A stretch of 64,000 bases of DNA, taken from NCBI GenBank assembly GCA_946557105.1, contig CAMNSZ010000013.1, forward strand, positions 19,559 to 83,558, written 5' to 3'. The stretch comes from an uncultured Lachnospiraceae bacterium (GTDB lineage Bacteria; Bacillota; Clostridia; Lachnospirales; Lachnospiraceae). Below the pieces are notes generated by a model. The model saw only the letters and a program-made list of their open reading frames with translations. It had not been told where the DNA came from and ran no database searches. Of the stretch, positions 47,642 to 55,802 are shown in pieces; the first letter of the stretch is position 1, and each line of letters begins with the position of its first letter. The position numbers and the translations under genes are program-made.

Positions 47642-48107
47642 TTTTCCCCACCTTTACCCGTATCTTCTCCACCTTTAAAGCTGTATTTTTATTTTCCGCA
47701 CCCTCTCCGGCAGGTTCGGAATCAATACTTGAAACTTCATTGCCATAATTTTCTTTCCCTATATCAGAGGCCTCCGGATTTCCCGACTGCTCCGCAAGCT
47801 TATCCTGCACCTCCTTTAGCGTCATTTTTTCCAGTATGTCTTCCGAGCGGAACGCATTTCCTACAGTCTTTCGAGTGACCTCCTCAAGATTCTGCTCAAA
47901 CCACTCCACCCTCTCCTCAATATCCATACCTGCCTCTCCCGAAAATATTTTTGCTATCGGCAAAAATATTTGAATCAGCAGCATAACGCTGACCAACATC
48001 TTTAAATATTTTTCATAGGACCCGTTTGGTCTGAAATGCACTATCGTCTGTGCACATATCATAAAAATTCCCACCTGACAAATTGCCCGAAATAATCCTG
48101 ACAGCAT
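47619..48107 (-). CDS. spoIIIAF: stage III sporulation protein AF
   Basis: A 162-residue membrane protein from ATG 48107 (GGAGGG five bases upstream; the frame is open to 48125). Two membrane helices lie in the first 55 residues (IFMICAQTIVHF..., LVSVMLLIQIFLPIAKIF), followed by a soluble ring-like region and a charged tail. It is a part of the SpoIIIA-SpoIIQ complex. Confidence 0.93.
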   Translation of the reverse strand: MLSGLFRAICQVGIFMICAQTIVHFRPNGSYEKYLKMLVSVMLLIQIFLPIAKIFSGEAGMDIEERVEWFEQNLEEVTRKTVGNAFRSEDILEKMTLKEVQDKLAEQSGNPEASDIGKENYGNEVSSIDSEPAGEGAENKNTALKVEKIRVKVGKNDEAEGK

Positions 48108-48164
48108 ATAAACCCTCCACGCCAAAGCCTCTGTTCAATCCGGTACTTATCTTACCGCTTGCGG

Positions 48165-49226
48165 CTATATTCCTCTGCCGGTGGCCGCTGCCACAAGCGC
48201 AATGGAAATCAAAAATAGCAGCATTGCCACCCCCACCGTGCGAAACAAAAGCATTCCCGCCTCCCCCGTATGATTGGCGCATGCGGTAATTCTCTTATCA
48301 CTGACAATTCCCATAAACGCCGCCGCTGCCTTTAGCAGCACCGCCGTAATGAAAATCTGAATTAACGGCGCCGCGCACAGCACTAGCAGCAATATCAGCA
48401 AAATAATACCTATACTGTTTTTAATCACTACCGCAGAGCCGAGAACCAGCTCCATTATTCCTTCCGCCGCGTTTCCGATTCCCGGAATTGCCGATATGGC
48501 TTTTCGCAGAGTAGAGTGCTTTACCGAATCTATCACAGGAGTAACCACTGCCTGAAACAGACTGATTCCCGTCACTACCCCCAACGCCGCCTTCAACACC
48601 CAGCCAATACATTTTTCCATTAATTCTATTAAAAGCGTCAGCTTTTCCTCAATCCAGATTCCGTTTACCACAGAGAGCATCACATAGCTGTGTACCAAGG
48701 GCACCACCACTCCCAGCAGAATGCTCTCCACCCCGTAAATCAGCAGCAGCATAAGCTGATAGGAGGCTCCCACCGTAGTGCTTCCTGTGGCGATACCCAC
48801 GGCAAGAAGATATGTAGGAAGCAGAAGCTTAATAAACAATATAATATTTTCTATTGCGGCAACGGCTGTCTGCGCCGCCTGTGAAAAGCATTTAAGCAAA
48901 ATAACGGACATCAAAAGATAGATAAAATAAAAGCTCAAATCTGCTATCTGCTGCTTGTTGAACACCTCCATAAAGTGCGTCATCAGAGCTGAGACCACGC
49001 CCAGCACCAAGAGCCAGATAAAAATATTCTTCATGCCGCCAAGCTGCGCCGTGATATGGGAGGCGCTCCCCTGAAAAAGCTGCATAATCGCCCCTATAAT
49101 ATCTCCTGACATCATCTGGGAAAGAAGCTGCGACAAAGAAAAGCTTTTTTCGGGAAACAGAGTATGCATTCCCTCCTCCAGCTTGTCTAACCCATAATCC
49201 TGCCAAATACTGTTTAACTCTATCAT
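48165..49226 (-). CDS. spoIIIAE: stage III sporulation protein AE
   Basis: Polytopic protein of the SpoIIIA complex; 353 residues with about seven to eight membrane helices (first near 70-90). Family landmarks are ILLPTYLLAVGIATGSTTVGASYQLMLLLIYGVESIL and LRKAISAIPGIGNAAEGIMELVLGSAVVIKNSIG. The Bacillus protein (about 400 residues) begins with a signal peptide. None is visible here, and the frame closes upstream at a stop before any alternative start. GAGGAG precedes the ATG. Confidence 0.94.
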   Translation of the reverse strand: MIELNSIWQDYGLDKLEEGMHTLFPEKSFSLSQLLSQMMSGDIIGAIMQLFQGSASHITAQLGGMKNIFIWLLVLGVVSALMTHFMEVFNKQQIADLSFYFIYLLMSVILLKCFSQAAQTAVAAIENIILFIKLLLPTYLLAVGIATGSTTVGASYQLMLLLIYGVESILLGVVVPLVHSYVMLSVVNGIWIEEKLTLLIELMEKCIGWVLKAALGVVTGISLFQAVVTPVIDSVKHSTLRKAISAIPGIGNAAEGIMELVLGSAVVIKNSIGIILLILLLVLCAAPLIQIFITAVLLKAAAAFMGIVSDKRITACANHTGEAGMLLFRTVGVAMLLFLISIALVAAATGRGI

Positions 49227-49332
49227 GCCACTCCTCGTCTCCTCGCTGCTTTGATCGTCCTGTCTGCAGAACGATACACATACGCCGCTTTGTATCTATC
49301 AGTCAACCGACATAAATACTTTCCCGCACATA

Positions 49333-49719
49333 TTACATAAAGCTCTGTATCTGCTCTATAACTGCAAATAGAATGGGCAGACCCGCAAACATAACGGACA
49401 GCTTCCCCAAAATCTCTATCTGTGCCGCTACCGCACCAAAACCTGCATCCTTACAGATTCCCGCACTGAACTCACAAATATAAGTGATACCGATCACCTT
49501 CAGTAAAATAGACAAATACCCTTGAGCGCTTCCCAGATATTTTCTGATGGTGTCAATCTGCAGCATAACCGCCTCCACCTGCCGCAGGGCATAGCAGAAA
49601 ATCAAAATGCTCAGCCCAAATCCTATGTACATACTGTATTCCGGCTTGTTCCCCTTAAACTGCAGCGCCAAAAGCACCCCCACAATTCCGAACACACCCA
49701 CCTTGATGATTTCTGACAT
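49333..49719 (-). CDS. spoIIIAD: stage III sporulation protein AD
   Basis: A 128-residue protein with about four membrane helices, IIKVGVFGIVGVLLALQFK... and a C-terminal IQSFM. It matches the SpoIIIAC/AD family. The stop is followed by a 106-base gap before spoIIIAE, the largest inside this operon. Confidence 0.94.
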   Translation of the reverse strand: MSEIIKVGVFGIVGVLLALQFKGNKPEYSMYIGFGLSILIFCYALRQVEAVMLQIDTIRKYLGSAQGYLSILLKVIGITYICEFSAGICKDAGFGAVAAQIEILGKLSVMFAGLPILFAVIEQIQSFM

Positions 49720-49734
49720 CTCACTCTTCCCCTC

Positions 49735-49929
49735 CTACAGTGCGAACAGAGCCTGTATGGTCTGAAACAAATCAAAGATATACGGAACGATCCATGTCAG
49801 CACCAGCACAAGTCCGGCGAGACTGATCAGAAAGGCATGCTCCTCCCTTCCGCTGTGCTTTAATATTTGACTCAATATGGTAACCAGAATACCTACTGCC
49901 GCAATTTTAAAAATCAGACTTACTCCCAT
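49735..49929 (-). CDS. spoIIIAC: stage III sporulation protein AC
   Basis: A 64-residue protein with two membrane helices (LIFKIAAVGILVTILSQILKHSGREEHAFLISLAGLVLVLTWIVPYI), the typical SpoIIIAC sequence and length. It is 15 bases before spoIIIAD. Confidence 0.95.
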   Translation of the reverse strand: MGVSLIFKIAAVGILVTILSQILKHSGREEHAFLISLAGLVLVLTWIVPYIFDLFQTIQALFAL

Positions 49930-49953
49930 ATTTCCTCACATTCTGCCCCATTA

Positions 49954-50472
49954 TTATAGCAATATAATCACTAAAAGCAGCCCGCTCATCGCCCCTAAGC
50001 CCACTGCCATCCTGCATTTTTGCGTATTTTCCTTCTCAAGCTCATCCGCCCTGCGGCGCAGGCTTTCCTCACTCTTTTCAATTGCGCAAAGCTGCATTTT
50101 TTCCTCCGTAAAGCTGTTAGGCGAGACAAATTGTAAAAATTGCTCCTTGTCCGTCTCCTCTATGGGGAGCTTGGAAAAACAGCTCCCCAATACCTCCCCG
50201 AAAATTACCTCGAATTTTTCTCCCGTGTTTTCATGCATTCGATAAAATACTTCCATAAAGCTGCTTTTATAAGGCTCCTTCATATGCGCGCTGATATGTC
50301 TGCAGCACTCCGGAAGCGTTGCTTTTCCGTAACGTATTTCGCTTTTCAGCATTTCCAGTATCTGCCCTAAGTCCTTAAGTACCTGTACACTGAGTATCAT
50401 CCGCTGCCTATACCAAAGTCCCAGACCCAGACAGCCCCCTACAATCATCACCGTTCCCGCCAATCTCAGCAT
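49954..50472 (-). CDS. spoIIIAB: stage III sporulation protein AB
   Basis: A 172-residue protein from ATG 50472 (AAGGAGGAGG just upstream). It has an N-terminal membrane helix (MLRLAGTVMIVGGCLGLGLWY), a helical cytoplasmic or intermembrane region, and a C-terminal helix. It has a GspF-like fold by family knowledge. Its start overlaps the end of spoIIIAA by 65 bases, an unusually long overlap. Confidence 0.94.
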   Translation of the reverse strand: MLRLAGTVMIVGGCLGLGLWYRQRMILSVQVLKDLGQILEMLKSEIRYGKATLPECCRHISAHMKEPYKSSFMEVFYRMHENTGEKFEVIFGEVLGSCFSKLPIEETDKEQFLQFVSPNSFTEEKMQLCAIEKSEESLRRRADELEKENTQKCRMAVGLGAMSGLLLVIILL

Positions 50473-51403
50473 AAGCCTCCTCCTTTCCGTAATGGCGCAA
50501 TATCCTGCATTTCCCCTCTCTCTTACCAAGCACCAGAAAACATTCAAAAATCCGTTCCTGCAAAAAATTGTCCGATCCAAACTTGCGGTAGACATCATTC
50601 AGGTCCTCTCCGTGGATGGTTGCAATGATTCTGCTCCCGCAGGCCGCCGCAAGATGAAGCGCTTCCATATCCTCCCTGCCTCCCAGCTCGTCTATCGCAA
50701 TGACTTGCGGCGTCATCGAGCGCAGAAGCAGCATCATTCCCAGAACTTTCGGGCAGGCGTCAAGCACGTCCGTGCGCATGCCAATGTCATTTTGAGGCCT
50801 TCCCATATAGGAGCCGGCTATTTCCGAGCGTTCATCCACCACTCCCACACACAGGCCCCGCCCATAAGCATTCCCGTCGGATACTTGTCGTATTAAATCC
50901 CTAAGCAGGGTTGTCTTACCGCAACCCGGCGGAGATATAATCAATGTATTTTTCAGTCTTCCGTTTATGTACAGCTTAGGCAGCACAGCATCCGCCGCCC
51001 CTTTGATTTCATGTGCAATACGGATATTCATATATGAAATGTGCTTGATGGTACGCACGCTTCCCGGCTTATCCAACACAACCTGTCCTGCAATTCCTAC
51101 CCTGTGTCCGCCCGCTACGGTTATAAACCCCTGCTTTATTTCATCCTCAAAGGCATATAGGGAATAATTACATATATGCTGCATGAATGCCTGCAGGTCT
51201 TCCTCTCCCAAAACACACGCCTCCTCCTGCTTGTCCGTATAGCATCCCCTGTCATCCAAATAGCACTCTTCTCCCTGCCTTATAATTAATATAGGGCGGT
51301 CAACCCGCAGACGAATTTCCTGTAAATTTTCCTCCTCCGCCGCCACTTTTTTCCAAAATTCCCGCCATTTTAAGGGAAATAATCCAAGCAAACTGTCAGA
51401 CAT
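50408..51403 (-). CDS. spoIIIAA: stage III sporulation protein AA (ATPase)
   Basis: A 331-residue AAA-type ATPase that energises the SpoIIIA complex. Walker A is SPPGCGKTTLLRDLIRQ (about 175-185), and the acidic VDERSEIAGSYMGRPQNDIGMRTDVLDACPK and QVIAIDELGGREDMEAL are the family motifs. It is the first gene of the operon. About 20 residues longer than the Bacillus protein at the C-terminus, within the overlap with spoIIIAB. Confidence 0.97.
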   Translation of the reverse strand: MSDSLLGLFPLKWREFWKKVAAEEENLQEIRLRVDRPILIIRQGEECYLDDRGCYTDKQEEACVLGEEDLQAFMQHICNYSLYAFEDEIKQGFITVAGGHRVGIAGQVVLDKPGSVRTIKHISYMNIRIAHEIKGAADAVLPKLYINGRLKNTLIISPPGCGKTTLLRDLIRQVSDGNAYGRGLCVGVVDERSEIAGSYMGRPQNDIGMRTDVLDACPKVLGMMLLLRSMTPQVIAIDELGGREDMEALHLAAACGSRIIATIHGEDLNDVYRKFGSDNFLQERIFECFLVLGKREGKCRILRHYGKEEAYAEIGGNGDDCRGLSGSGTLV

Positions 51404-51510
51404 GTTTTTTACCTGCCTTTACATATCCTCTTTTCTCAATATATGAAGCCCTGTCCAAGATATGCCTGCATATTGTATAAAAAAAAGAACAATGGAATTT
51501 TAATTTATTA

Positions 51511-51539
51511 TAGACAATTAAAATGATTTATGCTAAACT
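51511..51539 (+). promoter_or_regulatory. predicted promoter of the grcA-like gene
   Basis: TAGACA, 17 bases, TAAACT, followed by an AT-rich leader of about 55 bases. Confidence 0.5.
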
Positions 51540-51601
51540 CTAAATATAAATTAATAACCATTACTATTATTAAATAAATTAAAAAGAATGGAGGCTTTCA
51601 C

Positions 51602-51847
51602 ATGAGTACAAAAAATGCACAACAGGTCGATAATTTAGTAAATCTTTTAGACGGATATGCCGAAAAAGGCGGTCATCACTTAAATGTCAATGTTTTGAAC
51701 CGCGATATGCTTTTAGACGCACAGAAAAATCCTGAGAAATATCCCCAGCTGACAATCCGTGTCAGCGGATATGCCGTAAACTTTATCAAGCTTACCCCTG
51801 AGCAGCAGGCGGATGTCATCAGCCGTACCTTCCATGAGGCAATGTAA
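51602..51847 (+). CDS. grcA: autonomous glycyl radical cofactor (GrcA-like)
   Basis: An 81-residue protein that is almost only the C-terminal glycyl-radical domain of pyruvate formate-lyase: [30 protein letters not shown] with the radical Gly56, and [14 protein letters not shown]. In E. coli GrcA (YfiD) replaces the cleaved C-terminus of oxygen-damaged PFL. This version lacks the longer N-terminal part of E. coli GrcA (127 residues). It has its own promoter, a GGAGG site and a strong terminator, so it is not a PFL remnant. No PFL or activase gene is nearby. Confidence 0.92.
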   Translation: MSTKNAQQVDNLVNLLDGYAEKGGHHLNVNVLNRDMLLDAQKNPEKYPQLTIRVSGYAVNFIKLTPEQQADVISRTFHEAM

Positions 51848-51912
51848 TCCCTTCACTTATTTTATTAACGAATTCACCTAATTTCCGGGATATATTTTCC
51901 CCGATATATCAC

Positions 51913-51947
51913 AAAAAGAAGAGCGGCTTAAAACCGCTCTTCTTTTT
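51913..51947 (+). terminator. grcA terminator
   Basis: AAAAAGAAGAGCGG (51913-51926) and its complement (51934-51947) with a 7-base loop. It also faces the FeoB-associated gene from the other side, so it may work both ways. Confidence 0.93.
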
Positions 51948-51979
51948 GCATCCGAAGATACTCTCCCCGTAACCCCGTG

Positions 51980-52123
51980 TTATTTATGGGCACAATGTCC
52001 TCCGCAGTGCTTACAGTCTCCGCCGCATTGTAGCGACTTTCCGCTCCTTCTGTCACAAAGCATGCTTCTTATCACCAATGTTATCGCCGTTGCCAGCAAT
52101 ATCAGCACAATGAAAGTTCCCAT
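51980..52123 (-). CDS. FeoB-associated Cys-rich membrane protein
   Basis: A 47-residue protein, short enough to be missed by simple gene finding. One membrane helix (GTFIVLILLATAITLVI) is followed by a basic stretch and a Cys-rich end, CGGDCKHCGGHC. This is the FeoB-associated small protein family linked to ferrous iron uptake. GGAGG is 8 bases before the ATG. feoA and feoB are not in the window. The promoter overlaps an operator, and a DtxR-type gene is divergent, so iron control is likely. Confidence 0.9.
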   Translation of the reverse strand: MGTFIVLILLATAITLVIRSMLCDRRSGKSLQCGGDCKHCGGHCAHK

Positions 52124-52172
52124 AATCAAAGCCTCCTTACCTCATTCAAAAAACCGTCATCGGCATTTCAAA

Positions 52173-52188
52173 GTTAGTATAAACTAAC
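52173..52188. promoter_or_regulatory. DtxR-type operator
   Basis: Half-sites GTTAGT and ACTAAC are separated by ATAA. The site covers the -10 of the small-protein promoter. It resembles TTAG...CTAA-type sites of DtxR/MntR regulators. The divergent DtxR gene is the natural candidate. Confidence 0.7.
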
Positions 52189-52204
52189 TCCATTCTTTTG
52201 TCAA
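52176..52204 (-). promoter_or_regulatory. strong promoter of the FeoB-associated gene
   Basis: On the minus strand TTGACA, exactly 17 bases, TATACT. Confidence 0.85.
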
Positions 52205-52223
52205 TGCTCCGACCAAAATATAT

Positions 52224-52252
52224 TTGCCCCGAGCCAAGTCTTATGCTATACT
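52224..52252 (+). promoter_or_regulatory. promoter of the DtxR-type gene
   Basis: TTGCCC, 17 bases, TATACT, 38 bases before the start codon. Confidence 0.65.
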
Positions 52253-52289
52253 GATTAAACGATAAAGCATACATAACGGGAGCTTGCAT

Positions 52290-52655
52290 ATGAAGATAAA
52301 CGAATCCGCAGAAAACTATTTAGAAACTATATTAATATTGGGCAAAAAGCACCCTGTGGTGCGTTCCGTTGATGTTGCAACAGAGCTTGGCTTCAAAAAA
52401 TCCAGCGTCAGCGTTGCAATGAAAAACCTGCGTGAAAACGGGCATATTACCGTGTCCAAGGAAGGCTTCATCACTCTTACGTCCTCCGGAAGGGATATCG
52501 CCGAGATGATTTATGAACGTCACGAGCTTCTCTCCTCATGGCTTTCCAAGCTGGGAGTAGACGCCAAAATTGCCGTTGAGGACGCCTGCCGTATCGAACA
52601 CGTCATAAGCAGAGAAAGCTTTGAAGCATTAAAAAAATACATTGACGTAAAATAG
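52290..52655 (+). CDS. DtxR/MntR family metal-dependent regulator
   Basis: A 121-residue regulator from ATG 52290 (GGGAG site upstream; a TTG two codons earlier is weaker). The winged helix, VRSVDVATELGFKKSSVSVAMKNLRENGHITVSKEGFITLT, is followed by the dimerisation helix with metal-binding pattern EDACRIEHVISRESFEALKKYI. It lacks the C-terminal SH3-like domain, as in MntR. It likely acts on the operator 102 bases upstream. The gene's stop is only 18 bases from that of the convergent transglutaminase gene. Confidence 0.93.
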   Translation: MKINESAENYLETILILGKKHPVVRSVDVATELGFKKSSVSVAMKNLRENGHITVSKEGFITLTSSGRDIAEMIYERHELLSSWLSKLGVDAKIAVEDACRIEHVISRESFEALKKYIDVK

Positions 52656-52673
52656 CCTGCTTAAATTCCATAA

Positions 52674-54260
52674 TTACCAAGTAGAAATATTGTGATATAG
52701 TCTGTAATAACCTCCTCCCAGCCTCTGTGCCTGAAGCTGTATGGCAAAATTCTCCACCCCCAGCTTCTTAAGCGCTTCGTCCACGTAACCCTTGCGGTAG
52801 CCTTCGCTGTAATATTGCGATTCCACATCTCCCCATAGGCTCTCGGGAACCACATTGGAAAACTGCTGCAGGCCGGTTCCTGCATCCGTCATTTGCTTGA
52901 GGCAATCCTCATAATATTCCTTCATGGTTTCCATAACCTCATCTTCCGTTATTCCCGCTTTTTTCAGGTTTTCTTCCTTCTTTGCATCCGTTTCGCTATC
53001 CTCTCTGCCGCTTCCCGTAAAGCTACCCGTCCAGCTCAAGGGCTTTTGCGGGTTAGGATTAATCAGACTCTGAGCGCCATCCTCCCCCTCGCCGCCATTT
53101 TCTGCGCCGGTTCCTCCGTTGCCGTCGGATATGCCATTGCTGCTGCCGGCGGCCTCTTTTTTCTTGCATGCAGGCAAATAAACGGACAAGCCCTTACGCA
53201 TATGTGTGGCCGCAAACTCATCATCCGTCTTGTTAAAATAATCATAAGTAGCGGGATTTGTATCGTTCCATGTTACATCCACATTGTAATAGGTATCCTC
53301 CAAACGTATGATATTCCATGCATGGTCCTCCCCTGAATAGCCGGTGCAATAATAGCAGGGAATTCCCAACTGCTGCATCAAATATTGAAACGCCCGGGCA
53401 TAGCCGGCACAAACACTCTGCCCATTCACCAATGCGCTATAGGCGCTTTGGTTTATGGCTGCCTGCGTACTATATTCCACGCTCTGCATCAGCATATCAT
53501 GCACATATTTTTCTTTATCCGCATCGCTGCCCAGAGTGCGCGCGCCTGCAATAAAGTCCTGCGTCCTTGATTGGAAGCTTTCCTTTGCACCTTCAAGATT
53601 ATTTGCAGTCTCATTATACTGTAACATAATTTCCAAGCACTGGCCGTTCTGCAGGTACTTGCAGGAATATCCCGTCTCCAGCCAAAAAAGCCCCGGCTGA
53701 TCATTATATACTGCCTCAAAAACATTTTTCAGCTGATTTACGTTCACCGGTACCGCCGGGGCAAAGGAATCCACAAGCCCTGTGGCATTGGCGTAAATCT
53801 GCCTGTATAATCTTTGCATAGACTCCGTCAGCATGGCATAATAAGGATACAGCTCCTCGTCAAACTGCAGATTATCGCCTGTGTTGCCTGCCCCCAGCTC
53901 GTTTTGCAGCAGATCGCCCTCCTCCTCTTCGACCTGCTTAGCATCCCCGCGAATCTGCTCATAACCGCTTTTCCCGCTTACGTTTGAGGGCGCGCTAATC
54001 TTATCCTGCGAAGGAGTCACATATATACTATCTCCCAGCGCATTCAACCCATTCCAATCAATTCCATTATCCTCTCCCGTCTGAACAATCAAGGAGGACC
54101 CATTCCCGCCGGCATCGGCGGATTCGCTTTGACCAAAGCCGTCCAGCGTCTGCGCCAGAGACTGGGTCAGAGACGGATTGAAAGCGCATACCAATACCCC
54201 TGCGCATCCGCACATAATTAATATGGTTATTATATAAAACAGCCACTTAAAAAATTTCAC
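52674..54260 (-). CDS. transglutaminase-like membrane or secreted protein
   Basis: A 528-residue protein with an N-terminal hydrophobic signal or anchor (about 4-26). A low-complexity region (40-130) and a helical region precede a transglutaminase-like domain with Cys284 (QSVCAGYARA), His313 (DHAWNII) and Asp328 (YYNVDVTW). A Gly/Ser-rich linker (about 375-425) leads to a charged C-terminal region. Its plan matches the lipoprotein at 41.7 kb, so they are probably paralogues. It starts 16 bases after the FliB-like gene. Confidence 0.9.
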   Translation of the reverse strand: MKFFKWLFYIITILIMCGCAGVLVCAFNPSLTQSLAQTLDGFGQSESADAGGNGSSLIVQTGEDNGIDWNGLNALGDSIYVTPSQDKISAPSNVSGKSGYEQIRGDAKQVEEEEGDLLQNELGAGNTGDNLQFDEELYPYYAMLTESMQRLYRQIYANATGLVDSFAPAVPVNVNQLKNVFEAVYNDQPGLFWLETGYSCKYLQNGQCLEIMLQYNETANNLEGAKESFQSRTQDFIAGARTLGSDADKEKYVHDMLMQSVEYSTQAAINQSAYSALVNGQSVCAGYARAFQYLMQQLGIPCYYCTGYSGEDHAWNIIRLEDTYYNVDVTWNDTNPATYDYFNKTDDEFAATHMRKGLSVYLPACKKKEAAGSSNGISDGNGGTGAENGGEGEDGAQSLINPNPQKPLSWTGSFTGSGREDSETDAKKEENLKKAGITEDEVMETMKEYYEDCLKQMTDAGTGLQQFSNVVPESLWGDVESQYYSEGYRKGYVDEALKKLGVENFAIQLQAQRLGGGYYRLYHNISTW

Positions 54261-54276
54261 TTTCTCAATCCCTTTC

Positions 54277-55452
54277 TTACGCTAGTCTTGAATTCTGCAG
54301 CAGTTCTTCCAGCAGATTCAGGTTATTATCCGAATGTTCTATCTCTCTGGCATATCGGTATGCCAATTCTACCCAATCACCCTTATCTATACTTTTATCG
54401 GATGAAATATAACAAAACATTACAAATTCCTGTATATAAACGGCGGAAAAAACAGCCAGCGCCACCTTACTGTACACCCAATCATCATATACGGCGCCAC
54501 AGAAATAAGTATACAAGAAAAACAACAGAAAATTCTCCAGAAAACGATTCCAATCCTCATAAAACCTTCCGCCTGCTCCGTATTCCTTCAAAAATATTCC
54601 ACGCACCTTTAGATAGTGTGCTTCCCCTCTTGCATAAAGAGTATTCCATGTACCGGAAAGCACCTCCTCCCACTCGTCGCGAAGCCTCTCAAGCCCCTGC
54701 AGCACGGCAAAGCCCTCCCTCATTCTAAAAAAGCGCCTCTTTTCGTCAAACGCATGCTCTCCTTCATGTATTCCGTCATTGTATACGGTGGAAAACTCTC
54801 GCAGCACTCCGTTCATGTCAGAAGCCTTGCCCGCGTCCACACATATCTGCAGTCGCCCGGCAAGCTCCAGAGCCATATGCATCCGCCGCTCTATAGAAGG
54901 TCCTCCCCCCATATTCCCTTCCGTGCTTCCGGCTTCTGTCTCCTTATCCTGTATAATGCGAAAAAGTATTTCGCGCGACTCCTGAAGCCGATGAAACAGC
55001 TCCAAATCAAAATCCTCAAATTCCTCCTTGAGCGGCTCCTTTACTTCATCTTCCTCCTGTAGGAGACGAAGCCCCTCCCCGCAGCCCAGAATTATCTCTG
55101 CCGCCGCCGGACAGGAAAGAGACAACGAAAGCTCCCTTACCCCTTTGAATTCCTCAACATGTCTGGGATAACGACTGCAGGTTTCACACAAGTATTCCTC
55201 TCCCAGCTCTGCCACCATATCACAAAGTCCATTCTCATTTAAGAGAGAACATCTGCCTTTATACTGCAGAAAGCAGCCTTCCTCCCAGTCAATCGCTCCC
55301 GCAAGCCGACTGCCGAAACCGCTTTTAAACCCTGCATATCTTTCCAGAGAAGCGTCGTCAATCGTAATCAGCCATTCTGCACAGCAGGTATCAGGACATT
55401 GACCCGCGGTACAGGAAAATTTATCATAATAATGAGGCTTCACATATCTCAT
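54277..55452 (-). CDS. fliB: FliB-like lysine-N-methylase
   Basis: A 391-residue Cys-rich protein. The N-terminal YDKFSCTAGQCPDTCCAEWLITID and GRCSLLNENGLCDMVAELGEEYLCETCSRYPRHVEEF motifs match flagellin lysine-N-methylase FliB and the YkgJ-type cysteine cluster, probably an iron-sulfur or zinc site. In Salmonella FliB methylates flagellin lysines. No flagellar gene is present here, so a different target or a distant flagellar locus is implied. Overlaps the preceding gene by four bases (ATGA). Confidence 0.88.
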   Translation of the reverse strand: MRYVKPHYYDKFSCTAGQCPDTCCAEWLITIDDASLERYAGFKSGFGSRLAGAIDWEEGCFLQYKGRCSLLNENGLCDMVAELGEEYLCETCSRYPRHVEEFKGVRELSLSLSCPAAAEIILGCGEGLRLLQEEDEVKEPLKEEFEDFDLELFHRLQESREILFRIIQDKETEAGSTEGNMGGGPSIERRMHMALELAGRLQICVDAGKASDMNGVLREFSTVYNDGIHEGEHAFDEKRRFFRMREGFAVLQGLERLRDEWEEVLSGTWNTLYARGEAHYLKVRGIFLKEYGAGGRFYEDWNRFLENFLLFFLYTYFCGAVYDDWVYSKVALAVFSAVYIQEFVMFCYISSDKSIDKGDWVELAYRYAREIEHSDNNLNLLEELLQNSRLA

Positions 55453-55802
55453 TTAAGGCTTCCCCCGTTTATCATATTTCTAAGAAACACTCTTTTTGCC
55501 GTAACCTGCGTCATAATCCGCAAGGCGTCACCTGTATTGCGCCTTCGAGCGGCTTCCCTGATTCCTTCCAGCCCCTTGTCAAAGCATGTGACTCCCAGTG
55601 CATTGCACTCCTTTTTCAGACGACGCGCCGTCAACATCACCGCCTCCCACCTACCGCCGCTTATTCCATGTCCCAGCCTCATAAAATCCTGCCCCTTCAA
55701 GAGCGTCGCAATTGCATTTATGTATTCTTCTTCCGACAATTCTCTTTGATTTTTATCCGCCCCGCCAAGCTCCGCCAGACTGTGTACCATTTCTTTCTTC
55801 AT
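55449..55802 (-). CDS. small helical protein, possibly Hpt-like
   Basis: A 117-residue protein if started at ATG 55802; the frame is open to a GTG at 55850 that has no ribosome site. Predicted all-helical. The segment VMLTARRLKKECNALGVTCFDKGLEGIREAARRRNTGDAL resembles the core of histidine-phosphotransfer domains, but Arg replaces the phosphorylated His (ARRLK versus AHxLK). This comparison is inference. It shares an ATGA overlap with the FliB-like gene and heads the three-gene operon. Confidence 0.6.
   Translation of the reverse strand: MKKEMVHSLAELGGADKNQRELSEEEYINAIATLLKGQDFMRLGHGISGGRWEAVMLTARRLKKECNALGVTCFDKGLEGIREAARRRNTGDALRIMTQVTAKRVFLRNMINGGSLK

Noticed and set aside
49227..49332. 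Hidden signal peptide of SpoIIIAE in the gap
   Set aside because: The upstream frame closes with a stop and has no start codon or hydrophobic stretch; other frames give only a 10-codon peptide.
51602..51847. Pseudogene fragment of pyruvate formate-lyase
   Set aside because: It has its own start, ribosome site, promoter and terminator, an intact domain, and no upstream PFL remnant.
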